From Mucilaginibacter robiniae (lineage in GTDB: Bacteria > Bacteroidota > Bacteroidia > Sphingobacteriales > Sphingobacteriaceae), in the NCBI RefSeq assembly GCF_012849215.1, contig NZ_CP051682.1, positions 2,790,001-2,854,000 on the forward strand: DNA of 64,000 nt, read 5' to 3'. Positions 17,931 to 27,327 of this stretch are shown in pieces (the stretch's first letter is position 1; every line of letters begins with the position of its first letter). A program made the translations under genes and the position numbers. Below the pieces are notes generated by a model. The model had not been told where the DNA came from. It ran no database searches and was given only the letters and a program-made list of their open reading frames with translations.

Positions 17931-18241
17931 ATGAAAAAAGTAACATTTTTTCTCTTGGCTTTTACAGCCTTACAGTTTCCAATGTGCATGCTAAAAACAA
18001 GTTAAAAAGCTTGCCTAAACGTTCGATTAGGTGGGACTGCACGCGAACTGTAACCAGCACGAGTTCGGCAAGTGTTGACTGTCCAGATGGTACTATTATC
18101 ACAATCAGCGCTACCTCAACAGATACTGAAACTGCCGGTACTTGCGAAGAAGCATATGCTATCGCTTCTATATATTCTAGTAGTGTAGCAAGTCAAACAG
18201 TAGGCAATAATATCAAGGCTAAAAATTATATTTGTCCGTGA
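17931..18241 (+). pseudogene. Small secreted Cys-containing peptide gene with frameshifted signal peptide
   Basis: The ATG at 17931 encodes MKKVTFFLLAFTALQF, a good signal peptide start, but the frame then closes at a TAA after 24 codons. The remainder continues in another frame to 18241. Adding one T to the TTT at 17976-17978 joins them into a signal peptide ending SNVHA, followed by a mature region of about 85 residues with four Cys (WDCTRT, VDCPDG, GTCEEA, YICP) and a Ser/Thr-rich middle. So this is a one-base deletion or a sequencing error. It heads an operon with a GLPGLI protein and a TonB-type receptor. A shorter protein starting at the ATG at 17984 is possible but would lack export. 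I do not recognise the family. Confidence 0.65.
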
Positions 18242-18250
18242 TAGCATTTT

Positions 18251-18277
18251 AGCGGGAGCTATGCTCCCGCTCTTTTC
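18251..18277 (+). terminator. Attenuator/terminator hairpin between peptide gene and GLPGLI gene
   Basis: AGCGGGAGC (18251-18259) pairs with GCTCCCGCT (18263-18271) over a TAT loop, followed by CTTTTCC and then the next ATG at 18281. It likely lets the small peptide be made in excess of the downstream genes. Confidence 0.75.
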
Positions 18278-18280
18278 CAT

Positions 18281-19042
18281 ATGAAGAAAATCATTATACT
18301 ATCTATTTTTCTCTTTCTGTTCAAGTTAGAGGAAGCAGGAGCTCAAACTTTGGCGGCTCGCTATATGGTGACCCAAGACATTATTGGTGCGGGTCCACTT
18401 CAGGACAAAAAACTGACCACCATAGAAAGTACCGGTTACTTATACAAGAATGGAGGACGGTATTTATATTATGAAAAACCAGGATACTTGGAAAAGTACC
18501 CCGATGGAAATATCTCTCTTCAGGTTGATGCTACGCAAAATTATAACTTTAGTTTGTGCACGGATACACTACAGTATATCTCCTACACCAATACCGATAG
18601 CCTCATCAGAATTTACCGACCTACCGTTACAGGTAAACATGGCCCGGGTATCAACTACCGTCAACACTATGAGGCTGATTACTTTACCTGGGTCATGTTA
18701 CCTGAAACTAAGGTAATTAATGGGCTAAAATGTCAAAAGGCTACCATGTCGATCAGAAATCTCCTTCAATGGATAATATGGTTTACGCCCAAAGTTTTCA
18801 TGCAAGGCGGAGTGAAGGGAATCATAGGCGTACCGGGATTGGTTGTTGAGGCCGAGTGTTCCCCGCTACGAACCAAATATACCTTGCTGGAGTTTTCAGA
18901 GTCTGTTCCATTGAAAGCCTCGGTGTTTGATCTGGCAGAGCTGAAAGAGCCTTATGACCAGATGCCGCCCCTGCTTAAGGCTAATATCCAGCCTGTAGGC
19001 AAGAGCAAAATTCAAAAGCAAGCGGACCTTACCAACCAATAA
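18281..19042 (+). CDS. GLPGLI-family secreted protein
   Basis: 253 residues with a signal peptide (to about residue 22, GAGAQ). A beta-rich domain includes ...KCQKATMSI... and the signature region GGVKGIIGVPGLVVEAE near 168-184, where GVPGLV replaces the canonical GLPGLI. The family (TIGR01200) is Bacteroidota-specific, of unknown biochemical function, and often next to a TonB-receptor-like protein, as here (the next gene starts 3 bases later). Its location should be periplasm or surface. Confidence 0.88.
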   Translation: MKKIIILSIFLFLFKLEEAGAQTLAARYMVTQDIIGAGPLQDKKLTTIESTGYLYKNGGRYLYYEKPGYLEKYPDGNISLQVDATQNYNFSLCTDTLQYISYTNTDSLIRIYRPTVTGKHGPGINYRQHYEADYFTWVMLPETKVINGLKCQKATMSIRNLLQWIIWFTPKVFMQGGVKGIIGVPGLVVEAECSPLRTKYTLLEFSESVPLKASVFDLAELKEPYDQMPPLLKANIQPVGKSKIQKQADLTNQ

Positions 19043-19045
19043 AAC

Positions 19046-21739
19046 TTGATCAGGAAGATTATCATCATCTTTCTGCTGGCCTTGCAATCAGCAACTGCCC
19101 AACAAAAACTATTAAAAGTCTTGGGGGATGTGACAGATACTGCTGGCGTAGGTGTAGTGAATTGTACAGTTACTCTGTTTGGGGCGAACGATGGTTTGAT
19201 TTACAGCCATTTTAACATCGGTAATAATAACACATTCAAAGTAGAAATTGACTTTGGACGTAATGACTCACTTGTTGTTGAGGTCCATCATTTAGCTTTT
19301 ACGCCGTTTCGGCGCGTGTATGCTGTTGTGCCCGGCACAACTACCTTGCGGTTATCAGCAACTCTACATTCGGCCGTACGAAATCTTAAGGAAGTCAACA
19401 TAACACCTCCCCGTATATGGAAGCGCGGAGATACGACTTTTTATAAAGCAAACCAGTTTAAGGAAGGTGATGAGAAGAAGCTGAAAGACCTGCTTTTGAA
19501 ACTGCCGGACTTTAGGCTAGAAACCGATGGCCAAATCACTTACAAAAATAAGCCGTTAGACAAAATCACGATAGACGGGGAAGAACTATTCTCAGATAAA
19601 ATTGAGCTTTTGCTCAGCAATTTTCCCGTGCATGTGCTGAATACTATTCAGGTTATCGAAAATCAAAGCAGCCAGCGATTGCTCAAGGGACTCGCCGGTG
19701 AAAATAAAACTTTTATCAACCTGCAAGTTGATAAGAAAAATCGCTTGAGTGCCGGTTTTGGGGAGGTGGAGGCCGGAGTAGGAAACCGTGACCGGTATAA
19801 CCTTTCGCCGGTTGCATTTTCCATCTACAGCCAAATTAAGGCAGGTTTTGTCGGCAATTACAATAGCATTGGTAATGGCATTGGGCTACAGCAGGAAGGC
19901 GAACTCCGTGGTTTGCCGGAGCGGGATGCACAGCAGCTACTAATGTCGAACCATACGTTGTATCACATCAATAATTTTGAGCAGCGGTGGTATATTCAAA
20001 ACAGGCAATGGGATAACCGCCTTCAGATCAATACGCCGGTAAGCAAGACCATCCATTCCCAAACCGAAATAAGCTACATTCGCGACCGGCAGCCGCAGCA
20101 TGCCTATTACACCTCTTTTTTACTGAACAATGGCCGCTATGAGCAACGGATCGACTCAAATTCAAACCTGTACAAACCTGCCATATTATCAGTCAAACAA
20201 ACGTTTAATATTCAGCCGGACTCCGTTCATGACTTGAAAGTTGTATTCGACTTGTATGATGACCGATCTCTTGGGCAGCAAACCACTATATTCAGGGGCT
20301 TTGGGATAGGTTCGCCTTTGGCTGTTGCTACCCAGAACCAATGGACCAGCCTGACACTCTCCAGTGATTACACCATACGGCAAACACTGCGTAAAGCGAG
20401 CACTATTTCTTTTTTGGTAAACAAACAGAATCTGGGACAGTCTGCATCCGGAGAATCGGCTGATATTGCCGGTATTTTCTCCTTACCTGCGGGGTATAAC
20501 GAAATGTCTAACCGCATTCAGACAAGCTTTTTAAATATTCAGGGAAGTTGGAAACTACTATTACGAGACAAAAAGAATCATTTAACCAACTTTGGCCTTT
20601 CCTTACAACACAAAGCCATAGGCCTGAACCAGCGATTAAACATTGATCAGCATAACGGGAATTTATCCCTAGTGGAGCAGAGTGGGTTGAGTAACCTGTT
20701 TGATTATAGTGTGACGAAGTTTACCTCTTCATTTATGCGGTCGTTTAGGGCCATTTTCAAAGACCCTTTCTTCTTCACAACTGAGTTGGGGGTTGCTCAT
20801 TTTTCTCCGGGTAATAAAGATTCAGTCTCAGCTTTCAGTACCTTTTTGTTCAAGAGCACGCTAAGTCAAGATCATACCTTAGCAGAAGGATTGACAGGAA
20901 AGTTTAGTGGCGGCGTATCTCAATGGCAACTCGAACCGGAACATCTGTACAGCGGGTATTATCCCTCCACCATTTTATCCTTCAGGCGATCCCTCAATCT
21001 TGCTTTACCCTTACGAAAGCTCGAAGGAACCTATGTTGTTGGATACAGATTGCCTAATGACCTGACTTACTTTGCTTTTTTAATTTCAGGTGAATTTATG
21101 CCGAATGGGATTGTCACTTATAATACTTATAATTCTTTTATTGGATTCGCTGATGCTTATCTACTGAATAAAAGTACAAGCAGGAAAACAGTGTCATTTT
21201 CAATGAGTATGCCCTCATTGCTTCTCAACGCCATGATTAACTTCAATGCTTTGTATCAAAAAAGCGGCTTTCTGATTTCCTCTGGCAGTGAAATATGGAA
21301 CACTTCTCTTGATTACTACAGTTTATTTTTGTCCCTTAAGAAGAATTGGAACAGGAAATATTACATCAGGCTAAGCACTATTCTATCTACAAATATCAAC
21401 CACCTTCCTAGCAGTACTGATGTAGCGGAAAGTAAAATATCTTCCCTAAAACATAACTTTTATCAGCGGCTCCTCATTAACAAGCAAATGAACCTGGTAT
21501 CCAATTTCAACTATTATCAAAATAATCTATTCACCACCAACCGGGCTAACTTCCTGATGGCGGATGTGGAATGGAATTACCAGTGGAAGCAGTCGCCCTT
21601 ATACCTTTCACTCAAAGCGGACAATCTTTTCAACGAAAAAAACTATTATAGCTATAACAATTCAGTACTGGTGCAAAGTTTCAGCACCATACCACTGATC
21701 GGACGTAGTATTTATGCCTCTGTTCGCTATACATTTTAA
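19046..21739 (+). CDS. TonB-dependent receptor-like outer-membrane beta-barrel protein with carboxypeptidase-regulatory-like domain
   Basis: 897 residues from TTG at 19046; no ATG fits, and the signal peptide IIIIFLLALQSATAQQ follows at once. Residues about 22-110 are a carboxypeptidase-regulatory-like beta-sandwich, about 125-225 a reduced plug-like domain (LLLKLPDF, DGEELFSDKIELLLSNFP), and the rest a barrel ending in an aromatic residue (ASVRYTF). There is no TonB box that I can identify. With the GLPGLI protein it is a recurring unit, possibly for uptake or secretion of a peptide; the secreted Cys peptide at the head of the operon is the obvious candidate cargo (inference). Confidence 0.85.
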   Translation: MIRKIIIIFLLALQSATAQQKLLKVLGDVTDTAGVGVVNCTVTLFGANDGLIYSHFNIGNNNTFKVEIDFGRNDSLVVEVHHLAFTPFRRVYAVVPGTTTLRLSATLHSAVRNLKEVNITPPRIWKRGDTTFYKANQFKEGDEKKLKDLLLKLPDFRLETDGQITYKNKPLDKITIDGEELFSDKIELLLSNFPVHVLNTIQVIENQSSQRLLKGLAGENKTFINLQVDKKNRLSAGFGEVEAGVGNRDRYNLSPVAFSIYSQIKAGFVGNYNSIGNGIGLQQEGELRGLPERDAQQLLMSNHTLYHINNFEQRWYIQNRQWDNRLQINTPVSKTIHSQTEISYIRDRQPQHAYYTSFLLNNGRYEQRIDSNSNLYKPAILSVKQTFNIQPDSVHDLKVVFDLYDDRSLGQQTTIFRGFGIGSPLAVATQNQWTSLTLSSDYTIRQTLRKASTISFLVNKQNLGQSASGESADIAGIFSLPAGYNEMSNRIQTSFLNIQGSWKLLLRDKKNHLTNFGLSLQHKAIGLNQRLNIDQHNGNLSLVEQSGLSNLFDYSVTKFTSSFMRSFRAIFKDPFFFTTELGVAHFSPGNKDSVSAFSTFLFKSTLSQDHTLAEGLTGKFSGGVSQWQLEPEHLYSGYYPSTILSFRRSLNLALPLRKLEGTYVVGYRLPNDLTYFAFLISGEFMPNGIVTYNTYNSFIGFADAYLLNKSTSRKTVSFSMSMPSLLLNAMINFNALYQKSGFLISSGSEIWNTSLDYYSLFLSLKKNWNRKYYIRLSTILSTNINHLPSSTDVAESKISSLKHNFYQRLLINKQMNLVSNFNYYQNNLFTTNRANFLMADVEWNYQWKQSPLYLSLKADNLFNEKNYYSYNNSVLVQSFSTIPLIGRSIYASVRYTF

Positions 21740-21946
21740 TCACTACTATGCATACTACACGCAGTAAGAGAAAAAATTAAAACCGTTTGATTAAATCTCT
21801 GCGAGTTCTACCTATTCAGTAGTATAATAAACATGATGACATTGGATTAATTTTTATAATTTAAACGTTTATAATAATGACTTGATTAGAAACATTCGAA
21901 TTCGGTCATTGCCATTGAATAAACGCAATTAAAACTTTAAAATATA

Positions 21947-22264
21947 ATGAGTGAGCAAAATTTAGAAAGATTGTATGCGAGAATACTCGTGACTTTCGAA
22001 AACGGAAGTGAAGTTTGCTATGCCTATAACCGGGAGTCATTGGAACTTTTAGGACTTTACAAGTCAGAATATGATGGTTCTTTATTTATAGAAGTCGGAC
22101 AAGCAATTACTTACAACGAAGAGCGGTTTAAAATAAAGAAGGTAAATTTTAAGCTTTATAAAGAGCTTTATGAAATGGGCGATGGATATGGTGTGAATTT
22201 GTATGGGATCACCGAGCCAACCGATTATAATTGCCAGGTCGGTGTTTTTGTGGAACGAGTATAA
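21947..22264 (+). CDS. Hypothetical protein
   Basis: 105 residues, acidic, no signal peptide or membrane segment. A beta-rich fold is likely (ARILVTFENGSEVCYAY, EERFKIKKVNFKLY). I do not recognise it. It is followed 14 bases later by a truncated gene on the same strand, so the two probably formed an operon before the insertion sequence arrived. Confidence 0.6.
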   Translation: MSEQNLERLYARILVTFENGSEVCYAYNRESLELLGLYKSEYDGSLFIEVGQAITYNEERFKIKKVNFKLYKELYEMGDGYGVNLYGITEPTDYNCQVGVFVERV

Positions 22265-22278
22265 TGAGGTGACAAGTA

Positions 22279-22495
22279 ATGAATTTTGATAACCTGAGTT
22301 TCGAAGAACTTGATAATTTAGCTGTACAATATTTAATATTCGATACAAAAGAATTAGCTTTTATATTAAAAAGCCACCTGTATATTGAACGCATTTTAGA
22401 GACCTTAATTAAAAAGAAGATTGTTAAGTTCGATGATCTGTCCAAGCATCAGCTATCATTTAATTTTAAAGTCGATCTTGCAGTGTGTTTGGATG
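22279..22495 (+). pseudogene. Hypothetical gene truncated by IS3-family insertion
   Basis: The first 72 codons, a helical NFDNLSFEELDNLAVQYL...HLYIERILETLIKKKI...FNFKVDLAVCLDVV sequence, are intact. Translation then runs into the element's left end and stops at 22527. The pattern resembles the start of small helical proteins of the MltR or HEPN-like kind (weak recall). The lost 3' part is not found to the right of the element, so a deletion probably accompanied the insertion. Confidence 0.6.
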
Positions 22496-22561
22496 TTGTA
22501 ACCCCTCCTAAAAGTCGGACTGCTTAGAGGACGAAAAGTCTTAACTTTAAATAGTCAAACG

Positions 22562-22829
22562 ATGAAGAACTCGATCATTACCGAAGCACAGACCCCGCAA
22601 GGCCATCAAAGAGTATGAAGGTGGCCGTGAGCTAAACGACATATGCCGCGAACTGGGCGTGCACAAATCCACCTTTTACAACTGGCGTAAAAAGTATGCT
22701 GGTATGGACAGCCAGGAATTGAAGCGGCTGAAAGAGCTGGAGGAAGAGAACCGTAAACTGAAGCATATGTATGCAGAGCTGGCTTTAGATCATAGTTTAC
22801 TAAAAGACGTACTCTCAAAAAAGTTCTGA
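22562..22829 (+). pseudogene. IS3 OrfA, frameshifted
   Basis: The ATG at 22562 gives MKNSIITEAQT. Dropping one C from the CCCC at 22593-22596 continues it as RKAIKEYEGGREL...CRELGVHKSTFYNWRKKYAGM and a leucine-zipper tail to TGA at 22827-22829. The helix-turn-helix plus coiled-coil layout is standard for IS3 OrfA. Confidence 0.75.
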
Positions 22830-23700
22830 AGCCCTGCCAGCGTAAAGACATGGCCCCGTTACTTGATGGAGTTCCGTCAGGTAAGTATTAGCAGGGCTTG
22901 CCGGGTAGTGAGGCTGCCCAAATCCATGTATTATTATAAGAACGTCAGAGATGATTCAGAGACCACCAGATAAGTTGCTGGAACTCTCCGAAAAGCACCC
23001 CACCGAGGGTCAGGATCTGTATTACAGCAGAATTCGGCAGCAGGGCTTGCTATGGAATTACAAGCGTGTAAGACGTGTTTACCTGCTGCTGGGCATGAAT
23101 AGGCGCCGCAAGGTGCGCAGACGTGTACCGGCAAGGGTTAAAGTGCCGTTAGTAGTGCCTGAGCAGGCTGGAGATACCTGGTCTATGGATTTTATGTGCG
23201 ATGTGCTGATGAACAAGAGAAGGTTCCGTACGCTCAACATTATCGATGATTACAATAGAGAGGTTATCGCGATTGAAGCTGCCCATACAATGCCAGCAAC
23301 CAGGGTAACACAGATACTGGAACGAGCCATTCATGAGCAGGGCAAACCCAGTTGCATCAGGGTAGATAATGGACCTGAGTTTAATAGCAAGGAGTTTAAG
23401 GATTGGTGTGAAAGCAAAGGTGTTACATTACAATTCACCCAACCGGGCAAGCCTATGCAGAACTGCTATATCGAACGGTTCAATAGAACCTTCCGTGAAA
23501 ATATACTGGATGCTTACTTATTTGAAGACATCAACCAGGTACAGGTTTTAGCCGATGAATGGATGGAAGATTACAATTACAGTAGGCCGCATGAGGCACT
23601 GGGAGGTATAACGCCAGACTTGTACAAGCGGCTAAACTGTGGAGATACCAGAAACTCTACCGAGTTTCCTGGGGCATCTCCACAGTTCAAACAACAATAA
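22821..23700 (+). pseudogene. IS3 OrfB transposase, N-terminal part frameshifted
   Basis: The intact catalytic frame runs 22951-23700 (249 residues) with the DDE residues in WSMDFM, RVDNGPEF and YIERFNRTFRE. Upstream coding similarity begins near 22821 in the minus-one frame relative to OrfA (VLKPCQRKDMA), then needs one base removed near 22853-22856 and another near 22965-22971 to reach the catalytic part. It could be partly functional only if the ATG at 22951 yields an active core, which is unlikely without its N-terminal domain. Confidence 0.75.
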
Positions 23701-23759
23701 TTATACTTTTGAATCAATAAGTCTATAAAATACCAGTCCGAACTAAGGGAGGGTTACAA

Positions 23760-24229
23760 ATTAACATTGCCTAAGCTGCTGAGTTCTTGATTATCTTATA
23801 AATCTTGTGCTTTATTGATGTGCTAGTGATGTTTGCCTAATGCTAAAATGTGCATGTTAAGATATAATTAGAAATGGATAAGCTACATGTAGGAAGTTGT
23901 AACTTTTTACAAATATATCTTGCAAGTGGCCTATTTATTATGCTTATTTGTCTACTATATCTATAGATTATATATTATATGAAAAAACAGCTATATCATC
24001 GAACACAGGTCCTACTCGTACAAAGTGCTTACCCTCGCACTTTACACCCACTTTCAGCTGCACGCCCTTGTGCTACCCCCATGTGCTGTATGTGTTGTAG
24101 CTGCCGCTAATTATAAGCTATAATATCTCGTAGTAGCTTCCCAACGTGTTTTTGGAGAATTTGATCGATAGCTGTATTTGCAGCTATTGTTATCCTCGCC
24201 TTTAATATTTCCCAATCTTCTTTTCAACC
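23760..24229. other. Long leader upstream of susC; no gene seen
   Basis: No coding frame. TTGTAA (23897-23902) and TTACAA (23907-23912) form a small inverted repeat; a run of alternating AT (23950-23985) and a C-rich stretch (24005-24075) follow. It probably contains the promoter of the susC operon, which I could not place. Confidence 0.5.
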
Positions 24230-27200
24230 ATGAAACATCTATACACGATAAGTGTGTCCCTGCTGATTTGTGTTCTTTTAACACAGATAGCAGCAGCACA
24301 AACAAATACGCAAGCCACCATCAAATCAACGCTCCAGGGTACAGTTACTGATGGCGTAACCAAGCAGCCTTTACCTGGGGCTGTAATAAAAATTAAAGGC
24401 ACTACTCATGCCGTATCTACAGATATCGATGGCAAGTTTAGCTTTGTAACCGGCCAGTCTTTCCCTTATACTCTCATTATTACGTTTGTAGGTTATACAC
24501 CCCAGGAACTAAATGTTGCAGGTAGCCCGGTGCAGATTGCTTTGCAGCCCAACAATAGCCAGCTTAATGATGTGGTAATCACGGGGTATAGCACCCAAGA
24601 ACGTAAATATATAGCCAGTTCTATTTCAAGTGTAAACGGCGATGTGATTCAGGATCAGCCTGCTGCCGGCTTTAATCAACTGTTGCAGGGTAAAACTACC
24701 GGTGTGCAGGTGCTTACTAATTCAGGTGTACCCGGTGGCGGTATCACTTTTCGCGTAAGGGGTAATAACTCTATCAACACCTCTGTTGACCCTTTGTATG
24801 TAATTGATGGCGTATTTGTAAGCACTGCTGAACCTTTGCAAACCTCTATTGGTAACCAGGAGCAATCAAACCCGCTTGCCGATATTAACCCTGATGATAT
24901 CGAAAACATCCAGATTTTAAAGGATGCCAATGCAACTGCCATTTACGGTTCATTAGGCGCTAATGGGGTAGTTCTGGTAACTACCAAGCGGGGTAAGCGC
25001 AATACCAAAGCAAAAATCAATCTGAGCACTTACCAGGGGTGGTCAAATGCCATTAGAGAGTTTAAAGTAACAGATGGGCCAACCACAGCACTGCTGGCCA
25101 ATGAAGCAAAAACCAACACCGCTAAAGATAACGGTAAGGTAGTTGCTGCAAGTGATTTAATTGCTAATCCGGAGTCACAGCCTACTTACGACCGTATCGG
25201 GGCCATCTTTCGTACGGCACGTACCGAAAATTATGATATCTCCACACAGGGAGGCTCTGCCACTAGCGATTACTATATTGCTTTTGGTTACCTTAATCAG
25301 GAATCTGTTGTAAAGCCTTCGGCTTACAAACGGTATACTGGGCGGTTGAATTATGACAACTATCTTACCGATAAATTAAAAGTAGGTACCAGCATTAACG
25401 TTACCCGTTCCGTACGTAACCTGAGCAGTAATGATAATAATCCGCAGGGGGTAATCAACTCGGCTTTATTTACACGCTCGTACCTGCCTATCTACAATGC
25501 TGATGGTTCTTACGCGCGGTATGGCAGCTTTGATAATCCGATAGCTTTAATCAACAACCTGAATAACAATGCTACAGGCTGGCGTACCATAGGGAATGTA
25601 TTTGCAGAGTACACCTTTTTACCCGGCCTGAAATTACGGAGCAGCTGGAGTTTGGATAACGGCAGCGAATACGAAAACAATTATGCTAACACGCTGATTA
25701 GCGCCGGTATTTCTACCAATGGTTCTGCCTCATCTTATGAAACCAAAAATATTGTGTACACCAACGAGCAGGTATTAACCTATATCAAATCATTTGGTAA
25801 AAGCAACATCAATGCTTTGATTGGTAACACCTTCAATACAGCTCTTGCTCAGGGAACAGGCGCAACAGGTACCAATTTTCCTGCCAACAGCATAACTGCC
25901 ATAAGCGCGGCCGGAACAACTACTGGTTCTTCTTTCAGAAACGAAGCTAAACTGGTATCTTTTTTTAGTAAGGTAAGCTACGCTTATGACGAAAAGTACA
26001 TTATTGATGCCAGTATCCGTGCTGATGCTTCCTCCAAATTTGGTGCGGATAAAAGATGGGGCTACTTCCCTTCAGCCGGCGCAGCCTGGCGTGCAGGTCA
26101 GGAAGATTTTATCAAGCAGCTGCACGTTTTTGATGATTTAAAGTTTAGGGGGAGTATCGGGGTAGCAGGTAACCAAGGGGGATCAGTCCTTACGGAGCTT
26201 TAGGACTGTATGGTTCGGGTGCAAATTACCTCGGATCAGCAGGTATAACGCCTTCACAATTGGCTAACCCCAATTTAACTTGGGAAAGTACCCGGCAGGT
26301 AGACTTAGGTACAGAGTTTTCTGTATTAAACAACCGGCTTACCTTCAGCTTTGATTATTATAATAAGTATACCTATAACGTATTGTTGAATGTACCTGTG
26401 CCATCCCGTTCCGGCTTTACTACTTATCTGCAAAACTATGGTGCAGTTCGCAACAAAGGAGAAGAGTTTGCCATCCATAGCCTGAATATTGCTAATGAGC
26501 ATTTTAAGTGGACTGCTGATTTTAATATCTCCTTTAACAAAAACCGTATTGAAAAACTGGCTTCCGATATTACCCAGGGAGCATCAGGCCGCAACATCTC
26601 CATCCTGAGGCAGGGTTACCCGGTAAATTCTTTTTATCTGTACAAGCAATTGTCTGTAGATCCTCAAACAGGTAATGCTATATATGAGGATGTAAATAAG
26701 GACGGGCAAATTACCTCCGCCGACCGCCAGATTGTAGGCAATGCCCAGCCTAAGTATACCGGCGGTTTCACCAACACATTTACCTACCGGAATTTTGACC
26801 TGTCAGCCTTTTTCTATTTCAATGTGGGTAACAAGATCATGAACATGAACGACTTTTTCCTGGTGCATGGCGGTACCCAGGCCAATATCGGATTTATACC
26901 GAGACAGTTACAGCGGTGGATTACCCCGGGGCAGATAACTGATATTCCGAGGATGACTACTTCTAATATTGATCCAGCAACGGGTACGGCCAATCCTGCA
27001 GCGAATGATAGTCCGGCCAATAATTATGGCGGTAATGTGGCCAACCTAAGCTCCCGCTATCTGCAGGATGGTTCATTCCTCCGGTTGAAGACGCTCACTA
27101 TCGGTTATACCTTGTCGCCAGCGTGGTTGAAACGTGCCAGCATCACCCGGGCACGTATATACTTCCAAGCCACTAATCTGATTACCTGGACCAAGTATGA

Positions 27201-27315
27201 TGGTTTGGACCCGGAAGTAAGTTCACAGAGCAACAACCAAAATACCGCCGGTTACGACTGGGCCACAGTTCCTCAACCGCGCACTTTACAGGTGGGCGCT
27301 AATGTTACCTTTTAA
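24230..27315 (+). pseudogene. SusC/RagA-family TonB-dependent transporter, single-base frameshift
   Basis: The signal peptide (to about residue 23) and carboxypeptidase-like domain (about 32-110: GTVTDGVTKQPLPGAVIKIKG) precede the SusC plug (about 115-240: NDVVITGY, PLYVIDGV, ILKDANATAIYGSLGANGVVLVTTKRG) and a large barrel ending GANVTF. The frame breaks after AGNQGG at 26177-26181 (GGGGG): one more G would give ...GNQGGISPYGALGLYG and an uninterrupted protein of about 1028 residues. So this is either a recent null mutation or a homopolymer error. It pairs with SusD and an M14 peptidase downstream, suggesting import of peptide or protein fragments. Confidence 0.88.
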
Positions 27316-27327
27316 TTTTTTAAGTAC

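Larger units (their letters stand above)
22496..23759 (+). mobile_element. IS3-family insertion sequence, decayed (about 1.26 kb)
   Basis: The terminal inverted repeats are TTGTAACCC...GTCGGACTG at 22496-22522 and its imperfect complement at about 23734-23759. Inside are an OrfA-like helix-turn-helix frame and an OrfB DDE transposase, with three single-base insertions relative to a continuous reading (near 22593-22596, 22853-22856 and 22965-22971). I see no matching target-site duplication (GATG on the left, ATTA on the right). The element is probably inactive unless the indels are sequencing errors. Confidence 0.85.
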
